Origin: Cryptomeria japonica
Taxonomy: Eukaryota > Streptophyta > Pinopsida > Cupressales > Cupressaceae
Direction: 5' to 3'
Assembly (NCBI RefSeq): GCF_030272615.1
Contig: NC_081410.1
Location: 255,303,533 to 255,363,532 of the forward strand
DNA: 60,000 nt
Within the stretch, counting starts at the first letter, position 1, and each line of letters begins with the position of its first letter. This document shows, in pieces, positions 21,461 to 32,701 of the stretch. The notes below the pieces were generated by a model. The model ran no database searches, was not told the origin of the DNA, and saw only the letters and a program-made list of their open reading frames with translations. A program made the translations under genes and the position numbers.

Positions 21461-22920
21461 AAACTTCTCTATCATTTTCTTCTCTTTCTTCCTCACCTAT
21501 CTACCTCTCTAGGTCTCTCACTCCATGTATACCTCTCCCTCTCCCTCTCCTTAGCCCTCTCTTTCTCTTTGCTCTCTCTCCCTCCTCTTCTCTCTCATTC
21601 TCCTAAGTCATCAACTCTCCTCTTCTATCCCCCTTTATCTATCTTACCCCTCTCTTCCCATCTAGCTATCGAACCTCTATCTCGCCCTCTAGGTATCTTT
21701 GTAAGGGGCAACACGTGTGTTAGAATAGATGAAATAGAGAGAGTATGAGAGAGCAAGGGAGGAAGACATATATGAGGGTAAGGAACGAGGAGATAGAGAT
21801 GGAGGGAGAGACATAGGGAGGGGAGAGATAGGTGACATAGAAGAGAGAGAGAGGTGATATAGAAGAAAGATAGAGGAAGATGGAGAGATAGAGAGAAGTA
21901 TCAATACCACTGTGCTACCTTCAACCCTATCTACCCTAAACAATGTTCCATCAATCTTGTACCCTATACCCTATACCTAGATGGAAGAGAGAGGGGAGAC
22001 ATACATGCATGGGCATAGAGAGAGGTGCCTAATGAGACATAGATAGAGTGGTATAGAGGTGGAGAGAGGAGGGAGAAATCTAGAAAGGCAAGATAGGGAG
22101 AGAGAGGCTAGGAGGAAGAGGTGACGACCTAGACAATGGAGAGAGGGAAGAGAGAGAGAGAGTATGAGAGAGTAGGGAAGGAAGATATATATGAGGGTAA
22201 GGAAGGGCGAGACAAAGAGGGAGGGAGAGGCCATGGTTCATGGAGAGAGAGGTGAGAGAGAAGAGAGAGAGAGGAAGATGGAGAGATAGAGGAAGGAATC
22301 AATATGACCGCTACCTTCAACCCTATGTTCCCTAAACTATGTACCATCAATCTTGTACCTTATATCGTAAATCTTATATCCTACAACCTATTATCTAAAT
22401 ACTATATCGGGGAGGGAGAAGTGATGACTTGGAGAGGGGAGGGAGAGAGAAGAGGAGAGGGAAGAATAAAAAGAAAGAAAGATCTAAGAAGAGAGGGAGA
22501 GGTGGGTAGGGAGTCACTGAGAGACCTAGAGAGGGAAGAGGTAGATAGGTGAGGGAGAGAGAAAAGAAAATAAGAGAGAAAAATAGGTATGGAGAGAGAG
22601 GTTGGGAGGGATAGGTAGTGATCAAGAGAACAAAGAGAGAGTGGAGAGAAACAATAGGTGGAGAAGAGAGATGGAGGGAGGGAAGGAAGGATAGATATGG
22701 AGATAAGGAGGGAAGGTGTGTGAGAGAGGGAGAGAGTATAGGAGAGACCTAAAGAGGGGAGAGAGAAGAAATAGAGAGAAGAAAGGGAGAGTAATAGGTC
22801 TAGAGTTTCTGGAAGATAAAGAGGTGACATGAGAGATAAACGAAGGAGAAAGTTCATAAAGGGAGATGGGTAAGGGGTGATGGAGAGAGAGATGGAGAGG
22901 AAGGGAGAGAATTAGAGAGG
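20870..22920. repeat. Pyrimidine-rich block followed by purine-rich block (imperfect inverted repeats, microsatellites)
   Basis: The plus strand is almost all C/T from about 20870 to 21700, then almost all G/A from about 21718 to 22920. The motif CTCTAGGTCTCTC recurs in the first half (near 21335, 21506) and its complement GAGAGACCTAGAG in the second (near 22525), so the halves are the same repeat family in opposite orientations. Pure (TC)n runs sit at about 21001-21049 and 21413-21456. Long reading frames here (up to 151 codons) are Ser/Leu/Pro artefacts of low complexity. Confidence 0.85.
21718..22365. repeat. Tandem duplication of a ~410-bp purine-rich unit
   Basis: 21718-21960 and about 22135-22365 match: GAGAGTATGAGAGAG, ATATATGAGGGTAAGGAA, GGAAGATGGAGAGATAGA, then CTACCTTCAACCCTAT and CCATCAATCTTGTACC. 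The unit ends in a short non-purine stretch. Confidence 0.75.
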
Positions 22921-23499
22921 GGATAATATACCATCCTAATAATGTGGGATTGTGTTATTCATTTTCCTCACTAATAACTTACAAAGCTAGCTAGAAACAT
23001 GGCGTTCCTCGCATACACACCCCATATTTCCAAAAAGAACGATGAATCCCAAGTTATTTCTACTCAAATTTATTGTCAAATCTTATATTTAAATGTTCTA
23101 GTTTTCCTTGGTTCTTGATGAGTCAATTAGATTGTGAGATGTAAATTTTATAATTATTTTGATATAAGGCATTAGTTTTGTGGTAACAAAGTTTGACTTG
23201 GGTCCTCATTATCCTCCTCTTGTTTGTGTTTTCTTTCTTAGCTAATCCTTAAGTTACTATCATTAGAATTCTTGATTTGAGTGTTTAATTGGACTTTTTT
23301 ATATTATGTTACTATCATTCTAGAGTGTTGTAAATTGTAATCCTTTACAAGATTCACACTCTGCTTGGGCCCCTACTTTAGTATGCCTTCTCTTGGATCA
23401 TTTTAAGCCTATTTGGGCCCTATCCTATCCTACTATTGTCATATACTAATTTTGAGACTAGAGACTATGTTATGGATCTTGATACTATACCACCCCTTT

Positions 23500-24170
23500 C
23501 TCTTGTCGATATTTTAGAGGACTATGGTGCCAAGACCCTAGTCCCTCCAAAAGGGGCCTCAATTCAAATGTCTACCAGTTATGCCTATGTTATTTATGAT
23601 TGAATCTCAATATTTTGACGTCTATGGCTCAGAGGGAGCATACTATTTTACTGTTTTTCTTCCTTGAACCTCGAGTTTGTCTCAGGGGGAGTTTTGAAAA
23701 TTTTGTAAGCTGTATTGGCACTGTTTTTTATATTGTGATAATGGTTCATCTTGCTCAGCTCTACAATATCACAGGTGGAGAATGCATGTTTCCAATAGAA
23801 TATTAGTCTATTTGCTTCTTTGGATCACACGGGAAGAGTGAAAACAAGCCCTTTGCCATTGTTGTCAAAGGGGGAGAGAAGCACTGCCTGGTCTATGTGT
23901 TGACATCAATGTCAAAGGGGGAGATTGTTGGCATTAGATTGTCATTGATGTCAATAATTGAGAAGATCTAGTGGAGAGACTTGCAAAGATTAGATTGACA
24001 GAGATGGTGTTGTCCTAGGTTGGCAGAAGTATTGTTGCAAACATCATTGATGTCAACAATCGAGAAGATGCATTGGAGAGACTTGTAGAGTTTAGATTGA
24101 CAGAGATGATGTTGTCCTAGGTTGGCAGAAGTATTGTTGCAAACATCATATAACACACCGTGTTAGTCAC
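23500..24170 (+). mobile_element. 3' remnant of a Copia-type element with polypurine tract and partial LTR
   Basis: GTCAAAGGGGGAGAT (23911-23925) is followed by TGTTGGCATT (23926), the usual polypurine tract/LTR junction of many plant Copia elements. Similar GGGGGAG tracts upstream at about 23681 and 23870 are typical of the 3' untranslated part. The LTR begins with a 102-bp tandem duplication (from 23943 and again from 24045: CATTGATGTCAA ... TTGTTGCAAACAT). The LTR end, the other LTR and a coding region were not found; the 5' limit given is approximate. Confidence 0.55.
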
Positions 24171-24179
24171 ACTAGGAGA

Positions 24180-24880
24180 CAAAATGTGTATGGCACATTG
24201 TAAAGATAAATGTTGGAGACACTTATTTATTTAACTATCACATGTCTTACATGGTTAGTTTAGTTTCAATGTATTTTTCTTCTTCCAAAAATCTAGTAAT
24301 AAAAAATAGTTAAATAAATAATATACATTAAACACATTTCATATATTAAGAATTAAAATTTTGAAATACATTTGTAAATTTTGACTACGAAAGTATACAA
24401 TAAGTTATATTTTTGATATCAAATTAATTGTTATATTATAATAAATACAAAAATATATATAATGTGACAATAAAATAACAATCTAACTAATATAGAAGCT
24501 TAGTGTCAATTAAATGAAACAATTTAGAAACAACATAAGAGTCAAAAAAATTATATGAATGGATATCTTATTAGTCATCAAAGGGTGATTTTTGTTTTTA
24601 AATTATCAAGTTTGTATGGTATGAAGGACTTTTTCCTCTATTTAGATTAGAGTGCTTTGCTAAAGCTACAATGCATCATGAAGTATGATCATCATGTTCT
24701 CACGATAATTGGCAATGTAATAATTTACCTCTCATCATAAAATGCTTTAATCAAAATTTTACATATTCAACGATCATTCAAATGATGTATCTAGATGAAT
24801 ATAAGATACAAAACTCAAATTCATAAACCATTTTATATCCATCACAATTAAATTTATTAAAACTAACCCAATATTTAATA
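24180..24880. other. AT-rich noncoding DNA
   Basis: No ORF, repeat or element terminus seen. Confidence 0.5.
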
Positions 24881-24884
24881 AAAT

Positions 24885-25330
24885 AAATAAAAGACATTAG
24901 GTTAAATCAATAAGGTTAATATCAATTAGGTTAAATCAATTACGATAATATCAACTAGGTTAAATCAATTAGGTTATATTATGATTAATTTAACCTAATT
25001 GATATTAACTTAATTATATTTATTTCTATTAACTTAATAATTCAAAAAATAATTGATCATAGACATTAAGTTCCCACAATAATTTTTTTGCATCCAATCG
25101 ATTCCCAAATAGCCAATGAACAAAATAATTGATATCGATTTGAATAATGTTTTATTAATCTTTAGATCAAATTTATATATTAAACCTGATTGATATTAAT
25201 CTAATTGATTTAACCTAGTTAATATTAACCTAATTGATATTTACTTAATTGATACTAACTTACTATCATTTAGGTTAATTGATATTAACTTCATACAATT
25301 GATATTAACTTAATATCAACATATTAAGTA
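24885..25330. repeat. Degenerate TAGGTTAAATCAATT / AACCTAATTGATATTAA repeat region
   Basis: Short units TTAGGTTAAATCAATTAGG and TTAATATCAATTAGG recur at 15-30-bp spacing up to about 24985. The reverse complement TTAACCTAATTGATATTAA occurs in the right half (24988 on, 25195-25320), so the block is an imperfect inverted repeat. Confidence 0.7.
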
Positions 25331-25734
25331 ATATCAATTTAATTAAAATAAAAAATAAATAAAAAGAATATAATTAAAATATAAAAAATATATTAAAACT
25401 TATACTAAAAATTAATAGTATTGAAAGTTAAAAAAAAAATAAAATTAAAATATATTAAAACATAAAAATTATAATATAAATAAAATATATTAAAAATAAA
25501 ATAAATATAATATAAATATAATATAAATAAAATATATTAAATATTATACTAAAAATATAATTAAAATATATTAGATAAAACATATAAAACATTAAATAAA
25601 ATTTGTGTATTTATTTGTTATATTTGACATATATGAATATAAACATTTTACTATTTCATTTTGATTAAAAAATGCCTACAATTTAGATGAAAGACATTGA
25701 AATTGAATGTTCATATCAAACAATGAATTGTGAT
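25331..25734. other. Very AT-rich noncoding DNA
   Basis: Mostly A/T, with ATATTAAAA and AATATAAT runs around 25370-25570. No gene. Confidence 0.6.
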
Positions 25735-25872
25735 TTTCACAACTGAGATCACTCAAAAATTATAGATCGTTGATTGTAATCATTAGAACTAGCTGCAACT
25801 TTGATTTTTCAAAAAAAATTCTAAAGTCAATAACACGAGTTTTATAACCACTTTTTGGAGTCAGTTTATCAA
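25735..25872 (+). repeat. ~135-bp direct repeat, copy 1
   Basis: Contains ATAGATCGTTGATTGTAATC, AGAACTAGCTGCAACTTTGA and TTTGGAGTCAGTTTATC. Copy 2 is at about 27605-27732. Each copy is next to a 54-bp tandem array. Confidence 0.75.
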
Positions 25873-25906
25873 GAGTAGTGCACCCTGCTTAACCAATTTT
25901 TTGCAA

Positions 25907-26122
25907 GGATAATGTGACAGATTATTGATCGTGTTTCCGTATAACATGAAGGTTAGTCCTAGATAACATGACAATTTACTGACCGAATTGTTGAATAATA
26001 CGAAGGTTTGTACTGGATAACATGACAAATTATTGACCCAGTTGCCGAATAACACGAAGGTTAGTACTGGATAACATGATAAATTATTGACTGTGTTGCC
26101 ATATAACACGAATGTTACTATT
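25907..26122 (+). repeat. 54-bp tandem repeat, four units
   Basis: Units start near 25907, 25961, 26015 and 26069: GATAACATGACAAATTATTG followed by a spacer and TAACACGAAGGTTAGTA. The 82-codon minus-strand frame across it is just the 18-residue translation of the repeat, not a gene. Confidence 0.85.
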
Positions 26123-26124
26123 AA

Positions 26125-27085
26125 ATGCTTGAAAACTTATCCCGCACAACCTTTTGTGACCCATTGACACTTATGCGGGATAAGCCTCCTATTGCTTTCA
26201 CCTTATTTTCTTATCCCGCGTTGTCCTGGACAAGTCTCTTTTACCCCCGTGGGATAATAAATTTATTCTCGCTTTCACATGTCCTTGTGTCTCCTTATCC
26301 CACATTGCTTTAATCTTACTCTACTTGCCCTTGCTACTTCCTTATCTTGCGTTACTTCTTCGGTGCCCTTCGGATGCTGCGGGGTAACACTTCTCCGTCC
26401 CTTTAGACCATTCCATATCCCACACTAGTTGATCCCATCCACTTTGCACTTGTGGGGCAAGGCTATTCCTTTGTTTGATACATTTTGTCTACTAGCATGT
26501 AATAGGATCATACAGGATAAGGATTTCCTTAATAACTTCTCGTTTATTATCCTGCAGGGTAGACTTCTTCGTTCTTCTATCATCCTTGTTAGCAATGTAA
26601 CCTTACCACGTGGGATAAGGTCTCCCATGGATAATTTCCTTTACCTTACTTATCCTGCGGTCTATGTTTGTAGCTTTAAAACCTGCACAGGATAAGCAAC
26701 TTCCTTTTTTTCTTACTTTCTTCCTTATCCTGCACTGCTTCTTTGATGCCCTTCGGATGTCACGGGTTAACACTTCTTCATTCCTTTGTCTTGCCCAACC
26801 TGCTTATCTCGCTCACATAGATCATACCCAATTTGCACTTGCGGGGAAAGGTTATTCCTTTGTCTTGCCCAACTTGCTTATCCCGCGCTATAGAAACACT
26901 TAGGCCAACACTTAAGTGGAATTTATTTAGCACATGGGGAATTCTGAGGGGTTAATGGTTGTGTCACAGGGCCTCGCTTAGGGATGTTTTTTACCACATG
27001 GGATAAGCATTTATGGTTGGTCATCCTTTTATCTTTCTTATCCCGCGACCCCTTACTGCAGTTTTGAGATCGGCGCAGGATAAGC
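26125..27085. repeat. Array of ~20 GCGGGATAAG motifs in both orientations
   Basis: CTTATCCCGC or its complement GCGGGATAAG, with one or two changes, occurs about every 30-80 bp. Forward examples are near 26136, 26211, 26292, 26649, 26723, 26877 and 27036; reverse examples near 26170, 26250, 26609, 26687, 26992 and 27070. The sequence between motifs is only partly repeated (GATGCCCTTCGGATG twice, at about 26359 and 26745, each followed by a GGGTAACACTTCT-like run). No ORF is credible here. Confidence 0.75.
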
Positions 27086-27111
27086 AATTTCCTTTGTTTC
27101 CTCTATTTAAT

Positions 27112-27370
27112 ACGAATATGGTCAATAATCTGCCATGTTTAACATGACTATGGTCAATAATATGCCATGTTTAATACCAATATGGTCAATAATCTGCCAT
27201 GTTTAATATCATTATGGTCAATAATCTGCCATGTTTAATACCAACATTGTTAATAATATGCCATGTTGAATACCAATATGGTCAATAATCTGCCATTTTA
27301 ATACCAATATGGTCAATAATCTGCCATGTTTAATACCAATATGGTCAATAATTTGCCATTTTTAATAACA
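27112..27370. repeat. 31-bp tandem repeat, eight units
   Basis: TATGGTCAATAATCTGCC followed by ATGTTTAATACCAA, starting near 27118, 27148, 27180, 27212, 27244, 27275, 27305 and 27337. Confidence 0.88.
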
Positions 27371-27604
27371 TGATGAGTCAATAACATGATTTAGGGACTG
27401 GCTAATTTGGGAACCAACAGAGACCAATCTATCATAATAACTTTTTTCAGCGTCCTTTTCAACCCGAACTGAGAACTAAGAAGTGGTTTAAAAAGAGAGA
27501 AAAGCCCATTAACCCCAAAGCAAAAAATCTAAATCAACCAACAGAAAGAAGGGTTTTACAAAAAACCCTAAATGACTCAACAGAGAAGTAGGGTTTCACA
27601 ATAT

Positions 27605-27732
27605 AACATGTCAAATCAATTATAGATTGTTGATCATGATCACTAGAACTAGCTACAACTTTGATTTTGCAAAAAAAATTTGAAAGTCAAGAACATGATT
27701 TTTATAACCATTTTTTGGAGTCAGTTTATCCA
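27605..27732 (+). repeat. ~135-bp direct repeat, copy 2
   Basis: Matches 25735-25872 in the same orientation (AGAACTAGCTACAACTTTGA, TTTGGAGTCAGTTTATC). Confidence 0.75.
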
Positions 27733-27789
27733 TGTCCTGGTGGGGGTAAAAGTGGTAATAAACATTGTGTTATTGACTTTGGTGAAACC

Positions 27790-28012
27790 TGATCATATTA
27801 TCTCCTAATAACGTTCGTGTATTACAAAATCTTGAAAAAATCTGTCATGTTATCATGTAAAAAACCTTCGTGTTATATGAAATATAGTCAATAATTTGTC
27901 ATGTTATCTTGTAATAACTTTCGTGTTATACAAAATCTGGTCAATAATCTGCAATTTTATCTTGTGGTTACCTTCATGTTATACGACATCCTGTCAATAA
28001 CCTATAATGTTT
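27790..28012 (-). repeat. 54-bp tandem repeat, four units, inverted relative to 25907-26122
   Basis: TTCGTGTTATACAAAATCTG followed by GTCAATAATTTGTCATGTTA, repeated about every 54-55 bp. It is the reverse complement of the units at 25907-26122. Confidence 0.8.
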
Positions 28013-28019
28013 GAAGAAT

Positions 28020-31000
28020 AAAATATATCCCAGATCTGAGTTATGATGAACTCAACATGAGAAAGAAGAATGCATGCATAACACGAAGGTAAGTCGAAAA
28101 TAACAGATCTCAACAGAGTGCATAACACCCCTTCATTTGGTAAGAGATGCCTCTCTTCATCAAGCACTACATGAAGGTAAGGTTTGGTAATCACTACCTT
28201 AAGACCTATCATCTAGTCAACCCTTTTTGTATTTACAAATAATTTGAAATTATTTCTTTTTAATTATATTTTAGTCGGCCCTTAATTAGTTATATGCTAT
28301 TGGCAAGGAAAACTAGTAATGTAAGTTGTAATTTATTTTGTGTGAGCATTGTCTTTATGGCAGGGGGTGACAACTAAAATCTATTATTTAATTTCTTTGC
28401 AATCCACATACTCAATGCCAAAATCACTAAATATCTTGAACTATTTAACCATGCATCTTGTTGAGAAGTCCTTTCTATAAAATACTTGAGTGGAACAATT
28501 TGGAAAATAAGTTGAATTTGGTGGTTAAGCATGTGGAAAGGGGTATGATTTGGTATAAGGTAGTCTAAAAAGAGGGTAAAGGTTATGGGCAAGTAATAAG
28601 GTTAGATAGTAGATGGAGCTAGGATGATTGAAGGATATTAGGATTAGAAGGAAAGTGAACATGAATGGGCTAACACTGTATGGTTGGGTCTCGATCAAAC
28701 ATGGGATGGGAAAGATGGTTAGGTCAGGAGATGAAGATATTTTAATTTTTTGAGTCAAAATATAAGCATCTCTATAATATTAAACATTTAAATATTTTTA
28801 AAACAATTTTCTAGTATGCATCTTTTTGTTAATACATTTAAGTTATATGATTGTATTTACTTGTTACATTTACTTTAGAATTTTAATATTTATCTCTTAA
28901 ATAGAACAAGTAAGGTTTTCATATTAAAAAAATATATATAATGAATTCTATCATTTAGTTTTTTGCAAAAAATTGAAGACTTTTGATTGCTAGAATATTT
29001 TGGTGAAATACACGAATCCTATATATACCCACTCCATTCCACCACCACCAATAAAAAATATTTAAGATAAATTAAATGACTCCTTCAACCCTAAATCTAG
29101 AACTTTATTGCATTTTATTTTCCCTAATTTAAACAATAAATACTCCATGATTTTGCCATGGATTATACCAAACAATCTCATGTGTACTAACATGTGATAA
29201 GCATGCAAGGATAATTACCTAACAATCTCATGTGTAAATGCCTCTATTACCTAAATAGGAACATTCTATTATATAAACATGTGATAAGCATGCAAGGATT
29301 ATACCAAACAATCTCATGTGTAAATGCCTCTATTACCTAAAGAGGAACATTCTATTATATAAATCATTCATTTTGTATAACATCAAATGTGAAAAAAAAA
29401 CACATCTTGCCAACCATGACCTAAGCTTTGTGCATGTTTAAAAGACAAAATATGTAATTTAACCTATGACTTTGTGTTTACGATGTAATTTTATCACAAA
29501 CCTACAAAAACATGAAAAGAGGAATACACTTTTGTTGGGGTGCACAAATTTCTTTTACCTAGAAAGGAATGTTATGGCGTCCAACCATTCATTTGAGATA
29601 ACATCAAATGAGTTAACATTAAAATTTAAAAAACTATGAAGCCTTTGTTATTATTTTATTTGTGTAGACATTTTAAATTTAATTACATATATCTTGCATC
29701 TAGGTGTTCATAATTAGAATCATGATAGATTTTATCTTGAAATTCATGAGAACTTTGTATCTCTCATGACTATTTCTCATTCTACCTAGACTTTAATTTA
29801 GCGTGTATTATATTTTTAGTAGTATGTGTTAGTTTTTGCTTTAGTAGTATCTCCTAGTCATCTTCATGGTCTTATGTCCAAGCTAATACATGATTCCATC
29901 TTACCCTTCTAATACGTTCCTAGAAATCATCTTGCCTTTGTGCATTTCTTTTAGAGAAGCGAGTCATCTAGTTCTTATCGTAAATGTAGATCACTCAATA
30001 GACTTTGAAAGTTTAAGTCATTATATATTTTGATGAATGTTTCACATCTCCTAATAATTCTTGTATATCTAAAATATCTCTTTCTTATTATTAAACCTAA
30101 GGTTTGTTATCACTAAGATTTACTTTCTTACCTCCATCCATTTTATTCTTTTTTTTTTATAAATAAGGCTATACAAATCTTTAATTAAAAATATAATACT
30201 ACAATATTAATAAAATACTATGGGATCACACCCTTAAAGATTAAGTGAAACCAACTCTTTACTAAAGAAAGAGTTCAAATGACCAAGCCCAAACATAACA
30301 CACCAAAGCAACTAATGCAACACCAATAATAGAGGGCTCTTTATCATCAAGTTGTTTTATTCATGCTTTTTGTTCAAACAAAATTCTAATCTTGAGGTCC
30401 TTATAAATGTTTTCTTTAGTGGACTAAACCCACAATCAGAAATGTGAATGCATTTTATTTTCTTGCATTTTTCACCCTACTAGAGATAGAAAGCAATAAG
30501 CACAATATCCCAGTCTAAAAATGGCTATTAAGGATCAAATGTATAAACCGCCGAGTCCTTCTAGCATGCATAGGTTAATTGATATTTCTACAGACAAACA
30601 AAAAAATCGGAGGATGAAAAATTACAAAAGTTACAAGATCATTTAAACAATATAAGTCGCAAAGTGAAATAAGTTTACATCCTCAGATCTTTCAAGAGAC
30701 AAAAATAGTACATAAACTCTCCCCTTATCCAGGTGCCAAACTCATGCTTATGTCTTCTTGATGACAACTTCAACGTGCCTCTTCAATGGATAAAATTTTG
30801 AGTCAGGCTCTTTTGTTTTTCACACTCACCTTGCTACTACATCTTAAGTTTCAAGAGCCATCAAGTTTTAGGGCAATTCTTCACTTAAACTCACAAGTTT
30901 CCTGCATTCCTATACTTCTCTAACTCAACCTCCACGTTTTGATACTACTTGATGGAGAAAGATTCAGTAGAGGCTTCTTCAATCTGCATCAAGTGGTGTC

Positions 31001-31520
31001 AAAGCATATTGAATCTTCTTCCCTCAATATTGAACAAGCAGTCATCGCCATGGCTTATTCTATTACATCCATTAATGAAATGACAACATACAAAAGAATT
31101 AAACCAAATTTATACACCCCATTTATAAGTTTAAATTATAAATACCTGTAAAAGTGCCTGTAATATCGACACACTACATTGTGAATAGTTCTCTATAATG
31201 AGCCCATACACTTTACCATTTTGATCTGGATTTTAAACCCTAACAATCGCTATCCCCCTTACAAAACCCCTTGTGTGTGATCATATATATAGGCGACTCA
31301 AATCTAATTACAAAAAAATAAAACAATCCAAAGAAATAAGAGGGATCTCAAGATCTACAGGCGGCAAAGTCGAATCAAACTCCGACTTTGTGACACTAGA
31401 AATTTCAACAGGCAATTCCAAGCATGTTCGAATCCCAAGCATGCCACCTAATCCCCTAGCCAGAGTGTGTTTGAATCCCCTAGATAATGTGAAAGAGACC
31501 AACTTTAAGTGAGCTGACGA
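28020..31520. other. AT-rich noncoding DNA
   Basis: No protein-coding signal. The segment 29158-29368 is a tandem duplication of about 110-120 bp (AAACATGTGATAAGCATGC, CAAACAATCTCATGTGTAAA). The frame 31273-31512 has no recognisable domain; it lies just before the TPR relic and could be its decayed 5' part. Confidence 0.55.
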
Positions 31521-31528
31521 CAGTCTTC

Positions 31529-32165
31529 TTATGGTATGTGTTGATAACCCTAATAACATTGAGATTCTTGTTGTGTCTCAACATGATACTTTCCTTGTTG
31601 ATCCGCTCCAATTGCGTGGTGAAGGTAACAAATGCTTCAAGATAGCAAGTGGGAAGGTGCCATAGAATTTTACTCCACTTGCATAGACATGCTTCTTCTT
31701 CGGATGAAAATTTGGTCCACTCATACTATGGGCTCTTCAAACATTCAAGAGGATCTAAATAAGGCACTTTTGTATTCATATTCTAGTTGTGCAGGGTCCA
31801 TATTGATGCTCAAAGAATTTTTCACTGCTGTGGAGGATTGTGATAAATTATTAGATCTATATTCAAAGCACCTCAAACCCTTATGCCGCAAGGGGCGGGC
31901 TCTGCATATACTTGGCGAGTACAATTTAGCCTGTGAGTGCTTTGAGAGAGCTCTACAACACTCCCCAACAACTAGCGACATTGAATCTTTGTATCACAAG
32001 TCCAAGAAATTCAACGATCAAAACATAAAAGGTATGTTTGATATCTCTACATATTTTTCGAATGGATGTAGGCCACAAGATATTCCTATGGTGAGCAATT
32101 ATATTAGCTCAGTTGTCATCAAGAGATCGTTAACCAAGTCTTCAGTTGGCCCATCACATAAATGA
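31529..32165 (+). pseudogene. TPR-domain protein relic with one frameshift
   Basis: From ATG at 31529 the frame reads VDPLQLRGEGNKCF. It must then shift by one base near 31640 to continue as DSKWEGAIEFYSTCIDML in the frame 31632-32165. The continuing frame shows tetratricopeptide helices: LKEFFTAVEDCDKLLDLYSK, LKPLCRKGRALHILGEYNLA and CECFERALQHSP, with the usual TPR spacing of Gly/Ala and Tyr/Ala positions. Such domains bind protein partners, often chaperone tails; the particular family is not clear. No introns are visible. The single-base deletion and the lack of a clean 5' end suggest a retrocopy or decayed gene fragment. It lies about 540 bp before the giant element A. Confidence 0.72.
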
Positions 32166-32701
32166 TCTGGCTGCTCCTACATGCTCATTGCTCACCAGAT
32201 CCCGACAATCCACATCTGACAGATTGAACAACCAACGACATCCAAACCTAGCATCAAAAAATGGAAATGAAATTGTAGCATCAGAAAATAAAAATGGAAT
32301 TGCAGCAATAGTGGTAGAATTCAAAACACATATTTTTGAAATTATGTTTGGGCGGGAGCGGGAGAGGAGTTTTAAAATTAAAATTAAATTTTTTGGACAC
32401 ACGTGGCTACAAACTATAGCTGTGCTTGTGAGGCGTGATGGGGAGAGTGGCAGACAAATGTTAGCCATGTGCAAATGTTTTCCGTCAACCGCAAAGCGAC
32501 AACATGCCTCCACATCAAAAGCCTGATGGTGAGTCCCACAATGTGTTGTATGGCATGGAAGGGCATGCGATTTTGGAGCCGCATCATGGCATGGCATGCC
32601 GTTTTGGAGCCAGAATAGCTACAACCATCTCTTTGGATGTGCATCTTCTATGCATCCACAAATAGACCACACTAGATTGTGGTTCCAATTCAAATTGGAT
32701 C
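32166..32701. other. Noncoding flank before element A
   Basis: Contains a short duplication (GCATGCGATTTTGGAGCC and GCATGCCGTTTTGGAGCC near 32560-32610). It ends with GGATC (32697-32701), one copy of the element A target duplication. The 126- and 147-codon overlapping frames here on opposite strands have no recognisable domain. Confidence 0.55.

Noticed and set aside
20753-22857. Reading frames of 80-151 codons on both strands
   Set aside because: Ser/Leu/Pro-only translations of (CT)n-rich DNA; no start context, domain or codon bias.
23600-23806. 68-codon frame as the C-terminal end of a Copia polyprotein
   Set aside because: Residues do not match Copia RNase H motifs; kept only as part of the untranslated remnant.
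25861-26109. 82-codon minus-strand frame with an internal 18-residue repeat
   Set aside because: It is the translation of the 54-bp tandem repeat.
32146-32597. Overlapping 126- and 147-codon frames on opposite strands
   Set aside because: No recognisable domain, biased composition, and they overlap each other; noncoding flank is more likely.
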